Assembly: GCA_030693335.1 (NCBI GenBank) | Contig: JAUYAU010000004.1 | Span: 1-64,000 of the forward strand | Length of the DNA stretch: 64,000 bases | From: Sulfuricurvum sp. | GTDB taxonomy: Bacteria > Campylobacterota > Campylobacteria > Campylobacterales > Sulfurimonadaceae | Reading direction: 5' to 3' | Part shown: positions 34,942 to 45,077 of the stretch, in pieces | How the letters are laid out: the number at the start of each line of letters is the position of its first letter | Position numbering within the stretch: the stretch's first letter is position 1 | The notes under the pieces: model-generated | Databases searched by the model: none | The model's input: the letters and a program-made list of their open reading frames with translations, nothing else | What the model was told of the DNA's origin: nothing | Translations under genes and position numbers: made by a program

Positions 34942-37773
34942 ATGAATTTTAATAAACTTTTTTTACGATGGATAGCAGTTTTTGGAGTAGCAGTAATGTT
35001 TGCTGTGCCGGGATGGGGGGATGTATATACTGATACAACTAATGCTTTCCCTTCGTGTACTACAGATACAAATAATATTAAGGTAATCGACTTAAATTCT
35101 TCTGCCGGGTATTCTGCACATACGTTGACGGGTATAGTGGATGAAAATAATGCCCCTATAGATGTGTTTATATTAAAAATTACAGAAGACCTAAATATTA
35201 GCTATACGATGTCAAATACCGGTAACGATGACCTTAAAGTAGATGCGAATAATACGTGTAATGCTGCATCTGCAACTACTCTCTTGCCCTCTGCGGTGAG
35301 GACGGGTACGATTAATATAACAGCATCACAAGCAAGCCCATATTATTTATATCTGTATCTTGAAAGTATAGAAAAGAATCAAGATACTACGTATACTATT
35401 CAGATCGGTATTCTTTCAGGGGGAGGAGTAGTTGTTCCAGTTGGCACAACCGCGGATTTCAATGTTGTTTACGCCACAAATGCGAATGGCGCTTTAAGCT
35501 CAGGCTACAACTATAATCTCCCTACAGCAATAGCATCAAGAGCGGATGATTACAAAGTGATTGCTTTAAATACGGGTACAGATATTTTAAAAGATATGAA
35601 TACAACGGTGGCAGTTGAGTTGGTGGACGCGAGTTCAGGTATTTGTTCCACACATACTCCTATATCGAATGTAAAAACATGGATTCCTTTTAATAAACTC
35701 CCTACAGCTAATTTTAGTGCAGCGGACATAATCAAGGGTGTGATATTGGATGATCCTCAAGCTGCAGTAAAGTTTTATCAAAAAGCGGGCAAAAATGTAA
35801 AATTCAGGGTCAGTTACCCCAATGATGGGAGTGGTGGTGCAATCGTGATGCAGGAAACTGTACCCGGAAAATTCCATCTTATAAATTTCCCATCGTATGC
35901 AGGCGATACATGTGTTTATCCTGTGACTGCTACTACGTATAACCCGGCAAATGGAAATATTCAGGGAGAAAGCACCTATACCCAAGTCCCACAGGCATGT
36001 GGTAATGCTGGAAATTCTGGAGCATCTGCGCTCACGCAACACGAAGTGAATGTGTGTTTGGAGTGTATCTATGGAACCAGCGTCAATTATGTATGTTCAA
36101 AAGACAACTTTGCGATTAGGCCGGAAGCATTTCATGTAAAATTGAGTGACCAAAACCAAACGAATGGTGTCACAAAACAACTGATGAGCAATAATATTTC
36201 GGGTGCAGTTGCTCTGAATCTTGCCAGTGGATACCAGTATTACGCAGAGGTCAATGCTACCAATCATTTTAATAATATTGCTACGTCTGGATACACTACT
36301 ACAGAAGGGTTGGACTCGATATGGACGCCGGGAGGTACAGTTGTAACGGGGTGTAATGACGATACAAATAAGTCATCTGTTTTAAATTTTGTCAATGGAT
36401 TAGTAGAAGCAAATCTTTCAGTCGACCAGGTAGGTAAATACAGCCTCAACATTACAGATGACCAATGGACTAGTGTAGATAGTGATGTGTCTACTATGAC
36501 GCATCATACGTCACCATTTTTCTTATCAGGTACTGATTGTATTCCTAATTCTGCTGTCACCAGTGCTCTTGGTAGCTACAATGGATGTAACATAAGCAGT
36601 AATCATGTCAACAATAATGCGGGTATAACCTATGTAGATATCGGCGTTGAGTATAGACCGTATGATTTTAATCTGACATCGATTCAGATGTCAAGAGGAC
36701 AAAATTTTGCCGGTACCATTATGGGTCAAAACACGTGGACCTATATGAACAGTGTGAATCTGAATGAAAATATGAGTGTCCGCTATTTTGGTCCGATTCG
36801 ACCAGAAGGAAAGACGGGTACTCTTTTGAGCAACTATGTCAATGATTGTTACGCACAGCCGGTCAATATAGATCTCAATCTTACATTTCCAGCCATTGTA
36901 TTGCCGAATTGGAGCTATCGTTTACAAGAAGTAAATGCAACAACCGTTTGGAGAGATACGAATGGAACTTTTGCATTACCGGCATCGAATGTTTTATTCC
37001 CTTTAGTAACGATTCCTCAAACGAGCTTTTTAAAGAATCAAAATGGTTTGTCCGATATGAATTTGTCCCTTAATTTTGATAGAAATGAAACAGTAACGGT
37101 GAATCCAATTACAGTTGGCTTGCAAAATTTTCAAGTCAAGTGTCAAATTTCGGGTAATTGTAGCTCGCGAGCCGATTTTTCGACTGCCCATTTACCCGAC
37201 ACTAATGTGACAACTGATAACAACACGAGATTTTTGTACGGTCGTATTATCCCTCGCGATGTTCGTACATTTGGATCAGGTGCATTTTCAGCCAGTGCAT
37301 GGTACGAGGTATTTAATACTCCTGCCATTGGTACAACGACATTGCCGATAAGTAAAAATGACACTGCGTGGTCTACGAATACATTGCACAGTGATGCAAA
37401 CGATGGGGATGGAAATGTAACTGTGGTGATAACGGGGGCAAATCCTGCAAATGCTGCTGCTGTCAGTGGTGTGGAAACGTATACGTTTGGGGCTGGTTAT
37501 GCTTTGGGCGGATATAAAGCGCATATATTAACGAATCCATGGTTATGGTATGGAACTTCTGCATTGCCGTATCTTGATCCAAATGGACCAGCTCAGGCTG
37601 GTGCAGATAATCTTGATTGTCTAACCCATCCGTGTTTTAATATTAATGTGGTTCCCGCAATTGGTGCAACAGGAAGTGCCAAAGATACCAATGAAGCAAA
37701 TAAAGACAGTAAGCGATCTACAGGAGGGGGAGAATGGCACAGTACGACAGATTATTCTCCGGCGATTCGATGA
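34942..37773 (+). CDS. Large exported surface protein, MshQ/DUF6701-like, with pseudopilin operon
   Basis: A 943-residue protein with a signal peptide (about 1-26) and no further membrane segment. It is rich in Thr, Asn and Ser with scattered cysteines, and looks built of beta domains. DNFAIRPEAF at 388-397 is a motif I associate with DUF6701/MshQ-type proteins encoded with type IV pseudopilins; the C-terminal NPWLWYG (about 865-871) and a later HPCFNI segment recur in large Campylobacterota surface proteins. CCTAGGAGG precedes the ATG. The three pseudopilin genes follow with overlaps, so it is likely displayed at, or secreted with, a pilus-like fibre. An adhesin role is inferred. Confidence 0.6.
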   Translation: MNFNKLFLRWIAVFGVAVMFAVPGWGDVYTDTTNAFPSCTTDTNNIKVIDLNSSAGYSAHTLTGIVDENNAPIDVFILKITEDLNISYTMSNTGNDDLKVDANNTCNAASATTLLPSAVRTGTINITASQASPYYLYLYLESIEKNQDTTYTIQIGILSGGGVVVPVGTTADFNVVYATNANGALSSGYNYNLPTAIASRADDYKVIALNTGTDILKDMNTTVAVELVDASSGICSTHTPISNVKTWIPFNKLPTANFSAADIIKGVILDDPQAAVKFYQKAGKNVKFRVSYPNDGSGGAIVMQETVPGKFHLINFPSYAGDTCVYPVTATTYNPANGNIQGESTYTQVPQACGNAGNSGASALTQHEVNVCLECIYGTSVNYVCSKDNFAIRPEAFHVKLSDQNQTNGVTKQLMSNNISGAVALNLASGYQYYAEVNATNHFNNIATSGYTTTEGLDSIWTPGGTVVTGCNDDTNKSSVLNFVNGLVEANLSVDQVGKYSLNITDDQWTSVDSDVSTMTHHTSPFFLSGTDCIPNSAVTSALGSYNGCNISSNHVNNNAGITYVDIGVEYRPYDFNLTSIQMSRGQNFAGTIMGQNTWTYMNSVNLNENMSVRYFGPIRPEGKTGTLLSNYVNDCYAQPVNIDLNLTFPAIVLPNWSYRLQEVNATTVWRDTNGTFALPASNVLFPLVTIPQTSFLKNQNGLSDMNLSLNFDRNETVTVNPITVGLQNFQVKCQISGNCSSRADFSTAHLPDTNVTTDNNTRFLYGRIIPRDVRTFGSGAFSASAWYEVFNTPAIGTTTLPISKNDTAWSTNTLHSDANDGDGNVTVVITGANPANAAAVSGVETYTFGAGYALGGYKAHILTNPWLWYGTSALPYLDPNGPAQAGADNLDCLTHPCFNINVVPAIGATGSAKDTNEANKDSKRSTGGGEWHSTTDYSPAIR

Positions 37774-38441
37774 TGAAAATTAATACGATGCGTTCTGCGA
37801 TGGCTATGATTGAACTTATTTTTGCCATCGTTATTATTGCCATTAGTGTTATTACTATCCCGACAATGATTACGGTTGCAGATAAAGCGGCAAAACAGAT
37901 CACGGTTGATGATGATGTTATGTCACGTCTTGCAGGATGGACGATTGATAAGTTTCAAGCACGATGGGATCAAAACTATGAAGCCTCTGGAAGTGGTCCT
38001 CTTATAATAGCAGGTGACATTGATATACCTTGTAGCCGTGGTTCGGGAACAGTTTGGTACCGTGATAATAATGATTCAATGATTCAATGCGATGTTGCTG
38101 GAAATTCTCCATCGGTAATTCTTAATCCAGGCGATGGGAATCTTACCAAAGGAATTGAACAGCTTAATGGCGGGAGTGAACCTATAACCATTACTCCTGC
38201 CGGCGGTACTGCATATAATGTTACTGCGACGTATCAAGTGCGTTATGTGACTTCAGCATTAACCAGTACAGTTGGAAATACGGCAACAGCAAACTGGGTA
38301 CTTGGTTCATCAACCAATATGGCTCCTGATGGTTCACTGAATACTCCGACACACTTAAAGCGTGTTGTCACTCGTTTTCAAAATGCAGCTTTGGGTGTTG
38401 ATACGACACTTACTTTTTTCAAATCAAACAAAGGCAACTAA
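37734..38441 (+). CDS. Pseudopilin / type IV prepilin-like protein 1
   Basis: A protein of 235 residues (or 223 if starting at ATG 37770). It has a class III signal: SAMAMIELIFAIVII, with Glu at position +5 of the mature protein, Met at +1 and Ala at -1, followed by a long hydrophobic helix. Ala before the cut is common in Campylobacterota. The ATG at 37734 has a very strong AGGAGGGGGAGA and overlaps the large gene by 40 nt; the ATG at 37770 sits in an ATGA overlap with its stop. The globular part (GTVWYRDNNDS and so on) fits no family I know. Confidence 0.72.
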   Translation: MAQYDRLFSGDSMMKINTMRSAMAMIELIFAIVIIAISVITIPTMITVADKAAKQITVDDDVMSRLAGWTIDKFQARWDQNYEASGSGPLIIAGDIDIPCSRGSGTVWYRDNNDSMIQCDVAGNSPSVILNPGDGNLTKGIEQLNGGSEPITITPAGGTAYNVTATYQVRYVTSALTSTVGNTATANWVLGSSTNMAPDGSLNTPTHLKRVVTRFQNAALGVDTTLTFFKSNKGN

Positions 38442-39380
38442 ATGAAGAACATGCAATTTAGAAATGCCTTTTCCATGATAGAGCTTCTCTTTGTTATTGT
38501 TATTATGGGAATCGTTGGGGGGATAGCCCTCGAAACAATTCGTCAATATTATGAAAATATCTATCGAACCCAAGAATACACGAAACGAGTCTCTCAAGCG
38601 GACCACATTTTGGATCAAGTAAGTAAGTATTTTGAAAATGCAATTAGCAGTTCCATTGTAAATTTGGATCGTGGAACAAATACGGGTTGTTATGGTCCAC
38701 CAATAGATGGAGATACCAATGATTATACGATAGCTTTCGTAGCACCAGATCAAGATACTTTACGAGTAGTAGGAACTCCTGGTTGGAGTGAAGATACGCT
38801 TTTAATGCCCAATAATGAGCTTAATGCGTCGGATGCCAATTATGCTGTGGCTAATACTGTTATTACGGCATTAGGGTCAACGCTTAGAAATTCTGCTATT
38901 TATGATCATGAAAGTGCTAACATAGGAGCTTGTGCTCGTTTTAATTGGGATGATGCAGGAGCTGCTGGTGGATACCCAGGGTTTCATAAGCTTGATGTTG
39001 CTGCGAATCCTATCAGTTCCACGACAATACGCTTGAATGCTGATAATTTGGCCAATGATGGAAAACGAAAGTATCTTTTGCGAACAGGATATGCGTTTAG
39101 AGTACAAGACAATGGTAATTTCACGATGTACAGTAATTTCCGTCCATGGGCAAATCAACGGTATACGGCTGCGACTAAAATTAATGTCTTAGGCGAAAAA
39201 GTTGCTCACTTTTATGCGGATTATGACGCGACTGATTTTATGGCCAATGACAATTTGAATGATCGTGGTTTAGTGTGGAGATTAAAAGTATGTATGCAAG
39301 GACTAGATGCAGATCTGAATGATTCTATTGCAGAAACTCAGACAATCTGTCGTGAAAGGAGAGTGCATGTACGCTACTAA
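38442..39380 (+). CDS. Pseudopilin / type IV prepilin-like protein 2
   Basis: A 312-residue protein starting MKNMQFRNAFSMIELLFVIVIMG: prepilin cut expected between Ala9 and Phe10, Glu14 at +5, and a long hydrophobic helix, then a large globular part. Longer than major pilins, so more like a minor pseudopilin (PilW/GspJ size class). Starts directly after the stop of the preceding gene. No recognised family for the globular part. The next gene starts within its last codons. Confidence 0.72.
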   Translation: MKNMQFRNAFSMIELLFVIVIMGIVGGIALETIRQYYENIYRTQEYTKRVSQADHILDQVSKYFENAISSSIVNLDRGTNTGCYGPPIDGDTNDYTIAFVAPDQDTLRVVGTPGWSEDTLLMPNNELNASDANYAVANTVITALGSTLRNSAIYDHESANIGACARFNWDDAGAAGGYPGFHKLDVAANPISSTTIRLNADNLANDGKRKYLLRTGYAFRVQDNGNFTMYSNFRPWANQRYTAATKINVLGEKVAHFYADYDATDFMANDNLNDRGLVWRLKVCMQGLDADLNDSIAETQTICRERRVHVRY

Positions 39381-39822
39381 ACGATCTGGTTTTGCGATGA
39401 TAATGGCAATCTTTGTCGTTGTATTGATTGCTATGGGCGGTGTTTTACTAATGCGTGGCGGTGCACAAGAGAGCAAAGCTGTGGGAGATAATTATTTACG
39501 GGCGCAAGCGCAGTTATTGGCAAAAAGTGCTACGGAATATGCAGTTATGCGTGCACAAGGTTTTAATACAGGCGGAGGGAATTGTCTTAATCAGCTTGAC
39601 ATTGCCGTAAATGACGCGAGTGGCGGAAACATGTTTAATATAAATGTTTCGATGCAATATTCATTTCGTGGGAACTCACCATGTGGAGCTGCAGGGACTC
39701 CCGGTGTACTTGCAACTAATACGAATAAAGAGACAACGATGCTGATGGATGTTACGGTTACGGATAATAATATATCTACTGAACCGATTCGTGTTCATGA
39801 ACGAAGCTGGCAAGTTTTATAA
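39367..39822 (+). CDS. PilX/GspK-like minor pseudopilin
   Basis: A 151-residue protein starting at ATG 39367 (AAAGGAGAG just upstream) with MYATKRSGFAMIMAIFVVVLI. Gly8 before Phe9 is the classic prepilin cut site, but position +5 is Met instead of Glu, as in GspK/PilX-type tip subunits. The following ALLMRGGAQESKAVGDNYLRAQAQLLAKSA-like helix (residues about 28-55, with QAQLLAKSATEYA) is the PilX hallmark. It overlaps the previous gene by 14 nt and ends the operon, before a bidirectional terminator. Confidence 0.75.
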   Translation: MYATKRSGFAMIMAIFVVVLIAMGGVLLMRGGAQESKAVGDNYLRAQAQLLAKSATEYAVMRAQGFNTGGGNCLNQLDIAVNDASGGNMFNINVSMQYSFRGNSPCGAAGTPGVLATNTNKETTMLMDVTVTDNNISTEPIRVHERSWQVL

Positions 39823-39841
39823 TAAAATTAAGAGTAGAAAA

Positions 39842-39864
39842 TTTTCCTGTTGTTTACAGGAAAA
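39842..39864. terminator. Bidirectional terminator between pseudopilin and signalling operons
   Basis: TTTTCCTGT (39842-39850), loop TGTTT, ACAGGAAAA (39856-39864), a 9-bp perfect stem flanked by A-rich and T-rich tracts, between the converging PilX-like gene and the response regulator gene. Confidence 0.65.
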
Positions 39865-39873
39865 AAGAAGAAT

Positions 39874-40251
39874 TTAGATAGTCAGTTGAGCAATTTTAGC
39901 AACAACGTCTTTTTCGCGCACAGGTTTCATAAGAAAACCATTGGCACCGCACTCTAGTGCTTCAGTCTTTTTAGTTTCATCGGTAGTAAGAATGATAACG
40001 GGAAGCTGACGGAGGGATTCGTCGGCTCGAATGACTTTAAGCATTTCAATACCCCCCATAACAGGCATAATGATATCGAGCAGGATAATGTCAATGTCAT
40101 CCTGCGCTTTTAGAATACCTATAGCATCAGCTCCATTTTTGGCTTCGACAACTTGGTACACATTCGGGGCTTTCATGAGCATCGTTTTGAGTAGCTTTAA
40201 ATTGATAAAATCATCATCAACTGCGAGTACTTTTAGTTTGTTATCAACCAT
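39874..40251 (-). CDS. Single-domain response regulator, CheY-like
   Basis: A 125-residue receiver domain with the acidic pocket VDDD (Asp12-14), the phosphate-accepting Asp59 in LLDIIMPVMGG, the Thr in ILTTDE and the Lys in FLMKPV. No output domain. It starts 14 nt after the stop of the hybrid kinase gene on the same strand, so it is probably phosphorylated through that kinase or the Hpt protein and acts by protein contact, as CheY does. Confidence 0.9.
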   Translation of the reverse strand: MVDNKLKVLAVDDDFINLKLLKTMLMKAPNVYQVVEAKNGADAIGILKAQDDIDIILLDIIMPVMGGIEMLKVIRADESLRQLPVIILTTDETKKTEALECGANGFLMKPVREKDVVAKIAQLTI

Positions 40252-40265
40252 TTATAATTCCTAAT

Positions 40266-43200
40266 TTAGATAAATTTTTCAAATACAAGACGCAATAGAT
40301 CTTTATTGACGATGTTTTTGATCATCTCATGCACGTACATAGCATCATTTTCGTCTTCTTTAACATTGGGATCAATCAGCATTACCAATGAAATGTCGCT
40401 GTTTTTAGCACGAATTGTATTATACAGTTCTTTGAGGTCGAGTTCTTTTAATGTTTTATCGAACAATGCAACCTTATAGCGTTTACTAGCAATATTTTCC
40501 CGTAATGCAGCTACAGAATCAACACACTCGTAAGTGTATCCCAAATCGTCAAGTATACGACTAAAGAGTTTCGTCTCAAGGGAATTTTGTTTGGCCAGCA
40601 AGACGTCTGCATCATAGGCTGAACTTTTTACTTCAGGCAGTAATTCAATAATATTCGGGATCTCTGGTTCGACCTCATTAACTGCTGCTTCATCTAAAGC
40701 TTCATTGTCATTGATAGTATCAGTAGTCTGTGGAACGGTTTCACTTGCAAGATGTTCTGCTGTTTTTGGTACAACATTGATCTCTACAATTTTATGAGAA
40801 AGGAAATTGTTGAGCAATGAAATGATTTCACTTCTCACCAGCGGTTTCGTTGTATACTCATCCATACCTGCGGCCAAGAAACGTTCACGGTCACCTTTAA
40901 GGGCATTTGCCGTCAAGGCAATAATCGGTATGTGATGCTGATCGTAATCGGCTTCATAATCAAGAATCTCTTGTGTTGCTTCAATACCATCCAGTACAGG
41001 CATCTGGATATCCATAAAGATCAGATCATATTGGTTATTTTTACGTTTTTCAAAGGCTTCCAAGCCATTATTGGCAAGGGTGACTTGCAGTCCAATGTCT
41101 TCGAGTGTGCGACGAATAAGTTTTTGGTTGATGATGTTGTCTTCTGCTACAAGAACAGATGCTTCAAAACGTGAGTTCTTTTCATCGAATTTTTTACGAC
41201 GCGATGATTTTTGTTTTCGATTATTGAATGCTTCTATGTCATATGTTTCTAATACGGTACGAATTTTACTGCTGTTGACCGGCTCATAAAGGACTTTGAA
41301 AATATCCAGACCCATAGAGTCGATTTTTTTCATGTAGTACGATTTTGTAATAAGGACCAATTGCTCTTGAGTTGCTGAAAATTGTACTAAATCAACATCA
41401 TTTGTGTAATCGTTATCGACAAATAAAAGGTCATAATTGACTTGACGTTCAAGGAGTTTAAGCTCTTCGACATCATGGAATGTGGTATAACTGACACCAA
41501 AATAATCCAGATATTCTTTAAGATAGGTGGATTGTGTTTTCTTCTTGCTTCTGCTTTCGTGGATAACGGCATTAATATTTGAAAAAGAACCTTTGACCGG
41601 GTCATTTAGAGTCTCGATTTCTTCAAACGAGAGGGTAAAGAAGAACATGGTTCCATCACCTGGAATACTTTCAAGATCGAGTTGTCCTCCCATAAGTTCG
41701 ACAAAACGACTTGAAATGGTAAGTCCAAGACCTGTTCCGCCATATTTACGAGTAATGGAGGTATCTGCTTGAGAAAAGGCTTCAAAAATACGAGATTTTT
41801 GCTCACTTGTTACCCCGATACCGCTGTCTTTTACCTGAAAGCGTACGCGTGCACGATTTGGCTCGTCACTCTCGATTCGGCGTACATCAACATTGACGCT
41901 TCCGCCTGCATTGGTGAATTTAACGGCATTACTGAGAAGATTAATAATGACTTCTTTGATCTTGGTCGGATCTCCTTTGAGAGGGCGCTCAAGGCTAGGA
42001 TCAATGAAGCATCCAAGGTCAATGTGTTTTTCAGAAGCACGTACGGCATAAACATCCACGGCACTTTCAAACTCTTCAAGCGGATTAAAGGCGATGTCTT
42101 CGATTTCAAGTTTGTTACTCTCAATTTTTGAAAGGTCAAGAATATTATTGATGATCTCAAGAAGGTTTTCCGAACTTTTTTCGATGATATCAATAAATTC
42201 ACGCTGTTCATCATGCAGTTCGGTATCTTTGAGAAGTTCGGTAAATCCGACAATACCATTGAGTGGGGTACGGATCTCATGAGACATATTGGCCAAAAAC
42301 ATGGACTTGGCTTCACTGGCCTCTTGCGCAGATTGCTTATCACCCATGGTTTGCTCAATGATACGCTCAAGAAGAGCATAGGCTTGGGCTGTACCATCGG
42401 CAGTATCAAGGTTGATTGATTTACTGAGTTCATCGGCTTCGTTATCGTGTGTATCTTCGGCAACACGCTTGAGTACGGACTCAAGATTTTTGATGTTTTT
42501 CGCGATTTCATTGGAAAGCAACATTCCCAAAATACCAATCAAGATAGAGACGATCCATACGGTAATGGCAGTGATAAGAAACTGGATTGCTTGCGATTTA
42601 ACTACAGAAGCTCTGTTGTCCATCGAATCCAGGATGAGTTTCTCACCCTCATTGAGTGCACTAACTTTTTCAGAAATCATTGCAAACCAAATACCGGATT
42701 GCGTATCGTAGTTTCCTTTTGCACTCGAACGTAAAATACTGCCTCTTTCTGTTGTAATATCTTGCAATAACTCTGTATTGTCTTCGGACAGAAGGATGGC
42801 TTTTAGCGTTGTTTGCAACCCTTTGTCTGTTACAGCTTCTAAGTTTAGAGCATCTGCATTACCGATTAAGGTGATCCATTTTTCTAGCTCTTCATCCTCC
42901 AAAGCGTTCCCGCGCGATAGCAAATAGGTTAAATAGTCACGCTCTAAGCTGGTATATTCATTGGCTCGTACCAATGAGAGATAATTGTTTGCCATGGATG
43001 CCACTTTATCATCCAGCAATACGGTTGAAAGAGAAGAGAGCTCTTGAATCAGGGCTTCTTGGGGTTTGCCATAAACGTCATTAAAAATTTCTTCGAAATC
43101 AGCTGATTTGTTGTCTACTGAAGGACGTGCCTGATGGCGTGATTTTTCTAATTCGGTGATAATACCTATAATTTTAGGGGAATGATTGTGGGCAACAAAT

Positions 43201-43478
43201 TTCTTGATTGTACCATCAACGATGGCACGCTGCGCATGCAACGATTTTAAAGTGGCTGCAGAAGCATTCCCGAGATACATCACCGTCATACCACGCTCAC
43301 GCGCAATATCATTGATCATGTAGTTGAGCTGCTTATTGCTCTCTAGTCTGGCTTGGAGCGTCTGAGCTGCTTGGAAGCTTACATAGGATGTGTACACGTA
43401 ATAACTGGCAAGTGAGAATAAGATCAATATCGGGAAGAGACTGATCAGGCGGAGTCGATTTTTAAGTCCTAAATGCAT
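40266..43478 (-). CDS. Hybrid sensor histidine kinase with NIT sensor
   Basis: A 1070-residue membrane kinase. Two membrane segments (about 8-30 and 297-322) enclose a periplasmic NIT domain (nitrate/nitrite-type sensor; conserved [13 protein letters not shown] at about 58-70). Then a HAMP-like linker, HisKA with His400 ([11 protein letters not shown]), an ATPase domain ([24 protein letters not shown]), a degenerate receiver-like segment (about 635-760), a true receiver with Asp823 ([11 protein letters not shown]), and a C-terminal receiver-like segment (about 965-1070, LFDKTL). The signal is not known. Overlaps no gene; 12 nt separate it from the Hpt gene. Confidence 0.9.
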   Translation of the reverse strand: MHLGLKNRLRLISLFPILILFSLASYYVYTSYVSFQAAQTLQARLESNKQLNYMINDIARERGMTVMYLGNASAATLKSLHAQRAIVDGTIKKFVAHNHSPKIIGIITELEKSRHQARPSVDNKSADFEEIFNDVYGKPQEALIQELSSLSTVLLDDKVASMANNYLSLVRANEYTSLERDYLTYLLSRGNALEDEELEKWITLIGNADALNLEAVTDKGLQTTLKAILLSEDNTELLQDITTERGSILRSSAKGNYDTQSGIWFAMISEKVSALNEGEKLILDSMDNRASVVKSQAIQFLITAITVWIVSILIGILGMLLSNEIAKNIKNLESVLKRVAEDTHDNEADELSKSINLDTADGTAQAYALLERIIEQTMGDKQSAQEASEAKSMFLANMSHEIRTPLNGIVGFTELLKDTELHDEQREFIDIIEKSSENLLEIINNILDLSKIESNKLEIEDIAFNPLEEFESAVDVYAVRASEKHIDLGCFIDPSLERPLKGDPTKIKEVIINLLSNAVKFTNAGGSVNVDVRRIESDEPNRARVRFQVKDSGIGVTSEQKSRIFEAFSQADTSITRKYGGTGLGLTISSRFVELMGGQLDLESIPGDGTMFFFTLSFEEIETLNDPVKGSFSNINAVIHESRSKKKTQSTYLKEYLDYFGVSYTTFHDVEELKLLERQVNYDLLFVDNDYTNDVDLVQFSATQEQLVLITKSYYMKKIDSMGLDIFKVLYEPVNSSKIRTVLETYDIEAFNNRKQKSSRRKKFDEKNSRFEASVLVAEDNIINQKLIRRTLEDIGLQVTLANNGLEAFEKRKNNQYDLIFMDIQMPVLDGIEATQEILDYEADYDQHHIPIIALTANALKGDRERFLAAGMDEYTTKPLVRSEIISLLNNFLSHKIVEINVVPKTAEHLASETVPQTTDTINDNEALDEAAVNEVEPEIPNIIELLPEVKSSAYDADVLLAKQNSLETKLFSRILDDLGYTYECVDSVAALRENIASKRYKVALFDKTLKELDLKELYNTIRAKNSDISLVMLIDPNVKEDENDAMYVHEMIKNIVNKDLLRLVFEKFI

Positions 43479-43490
43479 AATGAATTCCTC

Positions 43491-45065
43491 TTAGAGTTGA
43501 TCAAGATAGTTAATAAGGCGTCCAGAAGCTTTTTTGGCTTCTTGGGCATCATTGGTACTGGATAAAATAGCGAGTTCATCCGAAATTTCGCTAAGGCGCA
43601 AATTATCGCTAATGCCTTTGAGTTTAGCCGCACTGCTCTTCCATGTTTGAGTGTCAAATGCTTTGATAGCTTGTATGATGGTTGTGCTCATAGCTAATGC
43701 ATCGGCTTTATAGTCATGGAGTAATTCTTCCATAAAGGCCGGTTCCATACCAAGTGCACCTGCAACTGCTTTGAGATCGTATTGCAGCGGAGCTGTAACC
43801 GTTTCTTCAGTTGAAACCTCTTGCGGAAGATCCTCTTCCAGTGTGAAAAATTCCTTTTTAAAAGGAGTTTCTTCTTCTTTTAAATCAGAGGATGGGTCAT
43901 CTGCTAAGTCAATTTCATCGAGATGGACCAAAAGTGGTTCATCCTCGTTTTGTTTAAGAGAAAATGCATAAATATCATCTGTTGGTTCAGGGACTATTTT
44001 TTCAATAGGCTGAGGGGCTGCTTTGTTCTGGGAAGGCAAGCTTTGAGTTTCTAAGACTTCTTTTCCCTCCAATTTTGCGATAATACTGTAATAGTATTTG
44101 AGATTGCTCTGGATTTCAACAGGGTCATCAGAGCTGTTGATAATCGTGAGTGCTTCAAGAGCGTTTTCAATGCGTAAATTGGCGGCTACCCCTTTGAGTT
44201 TATGAGAAAGAATGTGCAATTTGTTAATGTCATTTTTTGCGGTTGCTTCATAAAGCTCATCTTTGAATTCATGGGATTGTTGGATAAAGTCACCGATAAA
44301 CTCTTCAATCAAGTCAACAGGAAGGCCAAGTTCATTGGCGGCAATGTTCGGATCGTAAATGTAAGAACGCTCAATTTTGTGATGAGAAAGATACTCTTTC
44401 TCATCGGCAGAGTATTGTGTACTTTCCAGTATCGAAGGTTGAGCGGCTTTCGCAGGGATAGGAGTCGGTTCAGCTACCGGAATCGTAATATCTTCCTCTT
44501 TTTTCTCTAAAGATGGCTCCAATTCTTCGGTACTCAACGGAGCTGTGAGTGAAGCATACAGATCATCCGTTTTATCGAGTGAAGTAGGCTGTGTTTTTGG
44601 AATATCAAAGATGCTTGGTTCGCTTAACTGTGTTGCGGAGAGATGTGTATAATCTGGCAGCGGTGCCGACTGGACACTTTTTGGGATAGGTTCGCTCGGC
44701 GCTTTTGAAGCTATGACTTGCGGTTTGACTTCCTCACCGCTGATACTTTTGATCTGAGACATTTCGATACTGTAGCCACTTGCGGAGGGTTCAGTGCATA
44801 AATGAAAAGGGCTTACGCTTAGGCGGCAGCTGAAGGTCCGTCCGTTTCCATGCACGATAGCACTGGAAGCATCTGAATCGGCATGGAGAAGAAAATCAAT
44901 CCATCCGAAGTTTTTAAAGTTATGTATGTAGCCCGGCTCATTGGCAAAAAGATCAGCCACATCGGAGCAAACGTTTAATAGCTCTTCTAATGAAGCATAA
45001 TTGAGAAGATGTAAACCCTCATCGTCTATACCTATGAATTCTTGTTTATTGTTATAGAGTAACAC
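43491..45065 (-). CDS. Hpt-domain protein with a second, degenerate Hpt-like domain
   Basis: A 524-residue cytosolic protein. N-terminal about 100 residues look PAS-like; a long Pro/Ser/Glu-rich stretch (about 110-225) follows. The first Hpt domain has the phosphorylatable His288 in LSHKLKG. A second acidic linker leads to a C-terminal Hpt-like domain with the same flank (KLKG-ISDNLRL) but Ala480 where the His should be, so it probably binds without being phosphorylated. It sits between the PAS gene and the hybrid kinase and should act as the phosphorelay shuttle. Confidence 0.82.
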   Translation of the reverse strand: MLLYNNKQEFIGIDDEGLHLLNYASLEELLNVCSDVADLFANEPGYIHNFKNFGWIDFLLHADSDASSAIVHGNGRTFSCRLSVSPFHLCTEPSASGYSIEMSQIKSISGEEVKPQVIASKAPSEPIPKSVQSAPLPDYTHLSATQLSEPSIFDIPKTQPTSLDKTDDLYASLTAPLSTEELEPSLEKKEEDITIPVAEPTPIPAKAAQPSILESTQYSADEKEYLSHHKIERSYIYDPNIAANELGLPVDLIEEFIGDFIQQSHEFKDELYEATAKNDINKLHILSHKLKGVAANLRIENALEALTIINSSDDPVEIQSNLKYYYSIIAKLEGKEVLETQSLPSQNKAAPQPIEKIVPEPTDDIYAFSLKQNEDEPLLVHLDEIDLADDPSSDLKEEETPFKKEFFTLEEDLPQEVSTEETVTAPLQYDLKAVAGALGMEPAFMEELLHDYKADALAMSTTIIQAIKAFDTQTWKSSAAKLKGISDNLRLSEISDELAILSSTNDAQEAKKASGRLINYLDQL

Positions 45066-45077
45066 ATTTTCTCCCTT

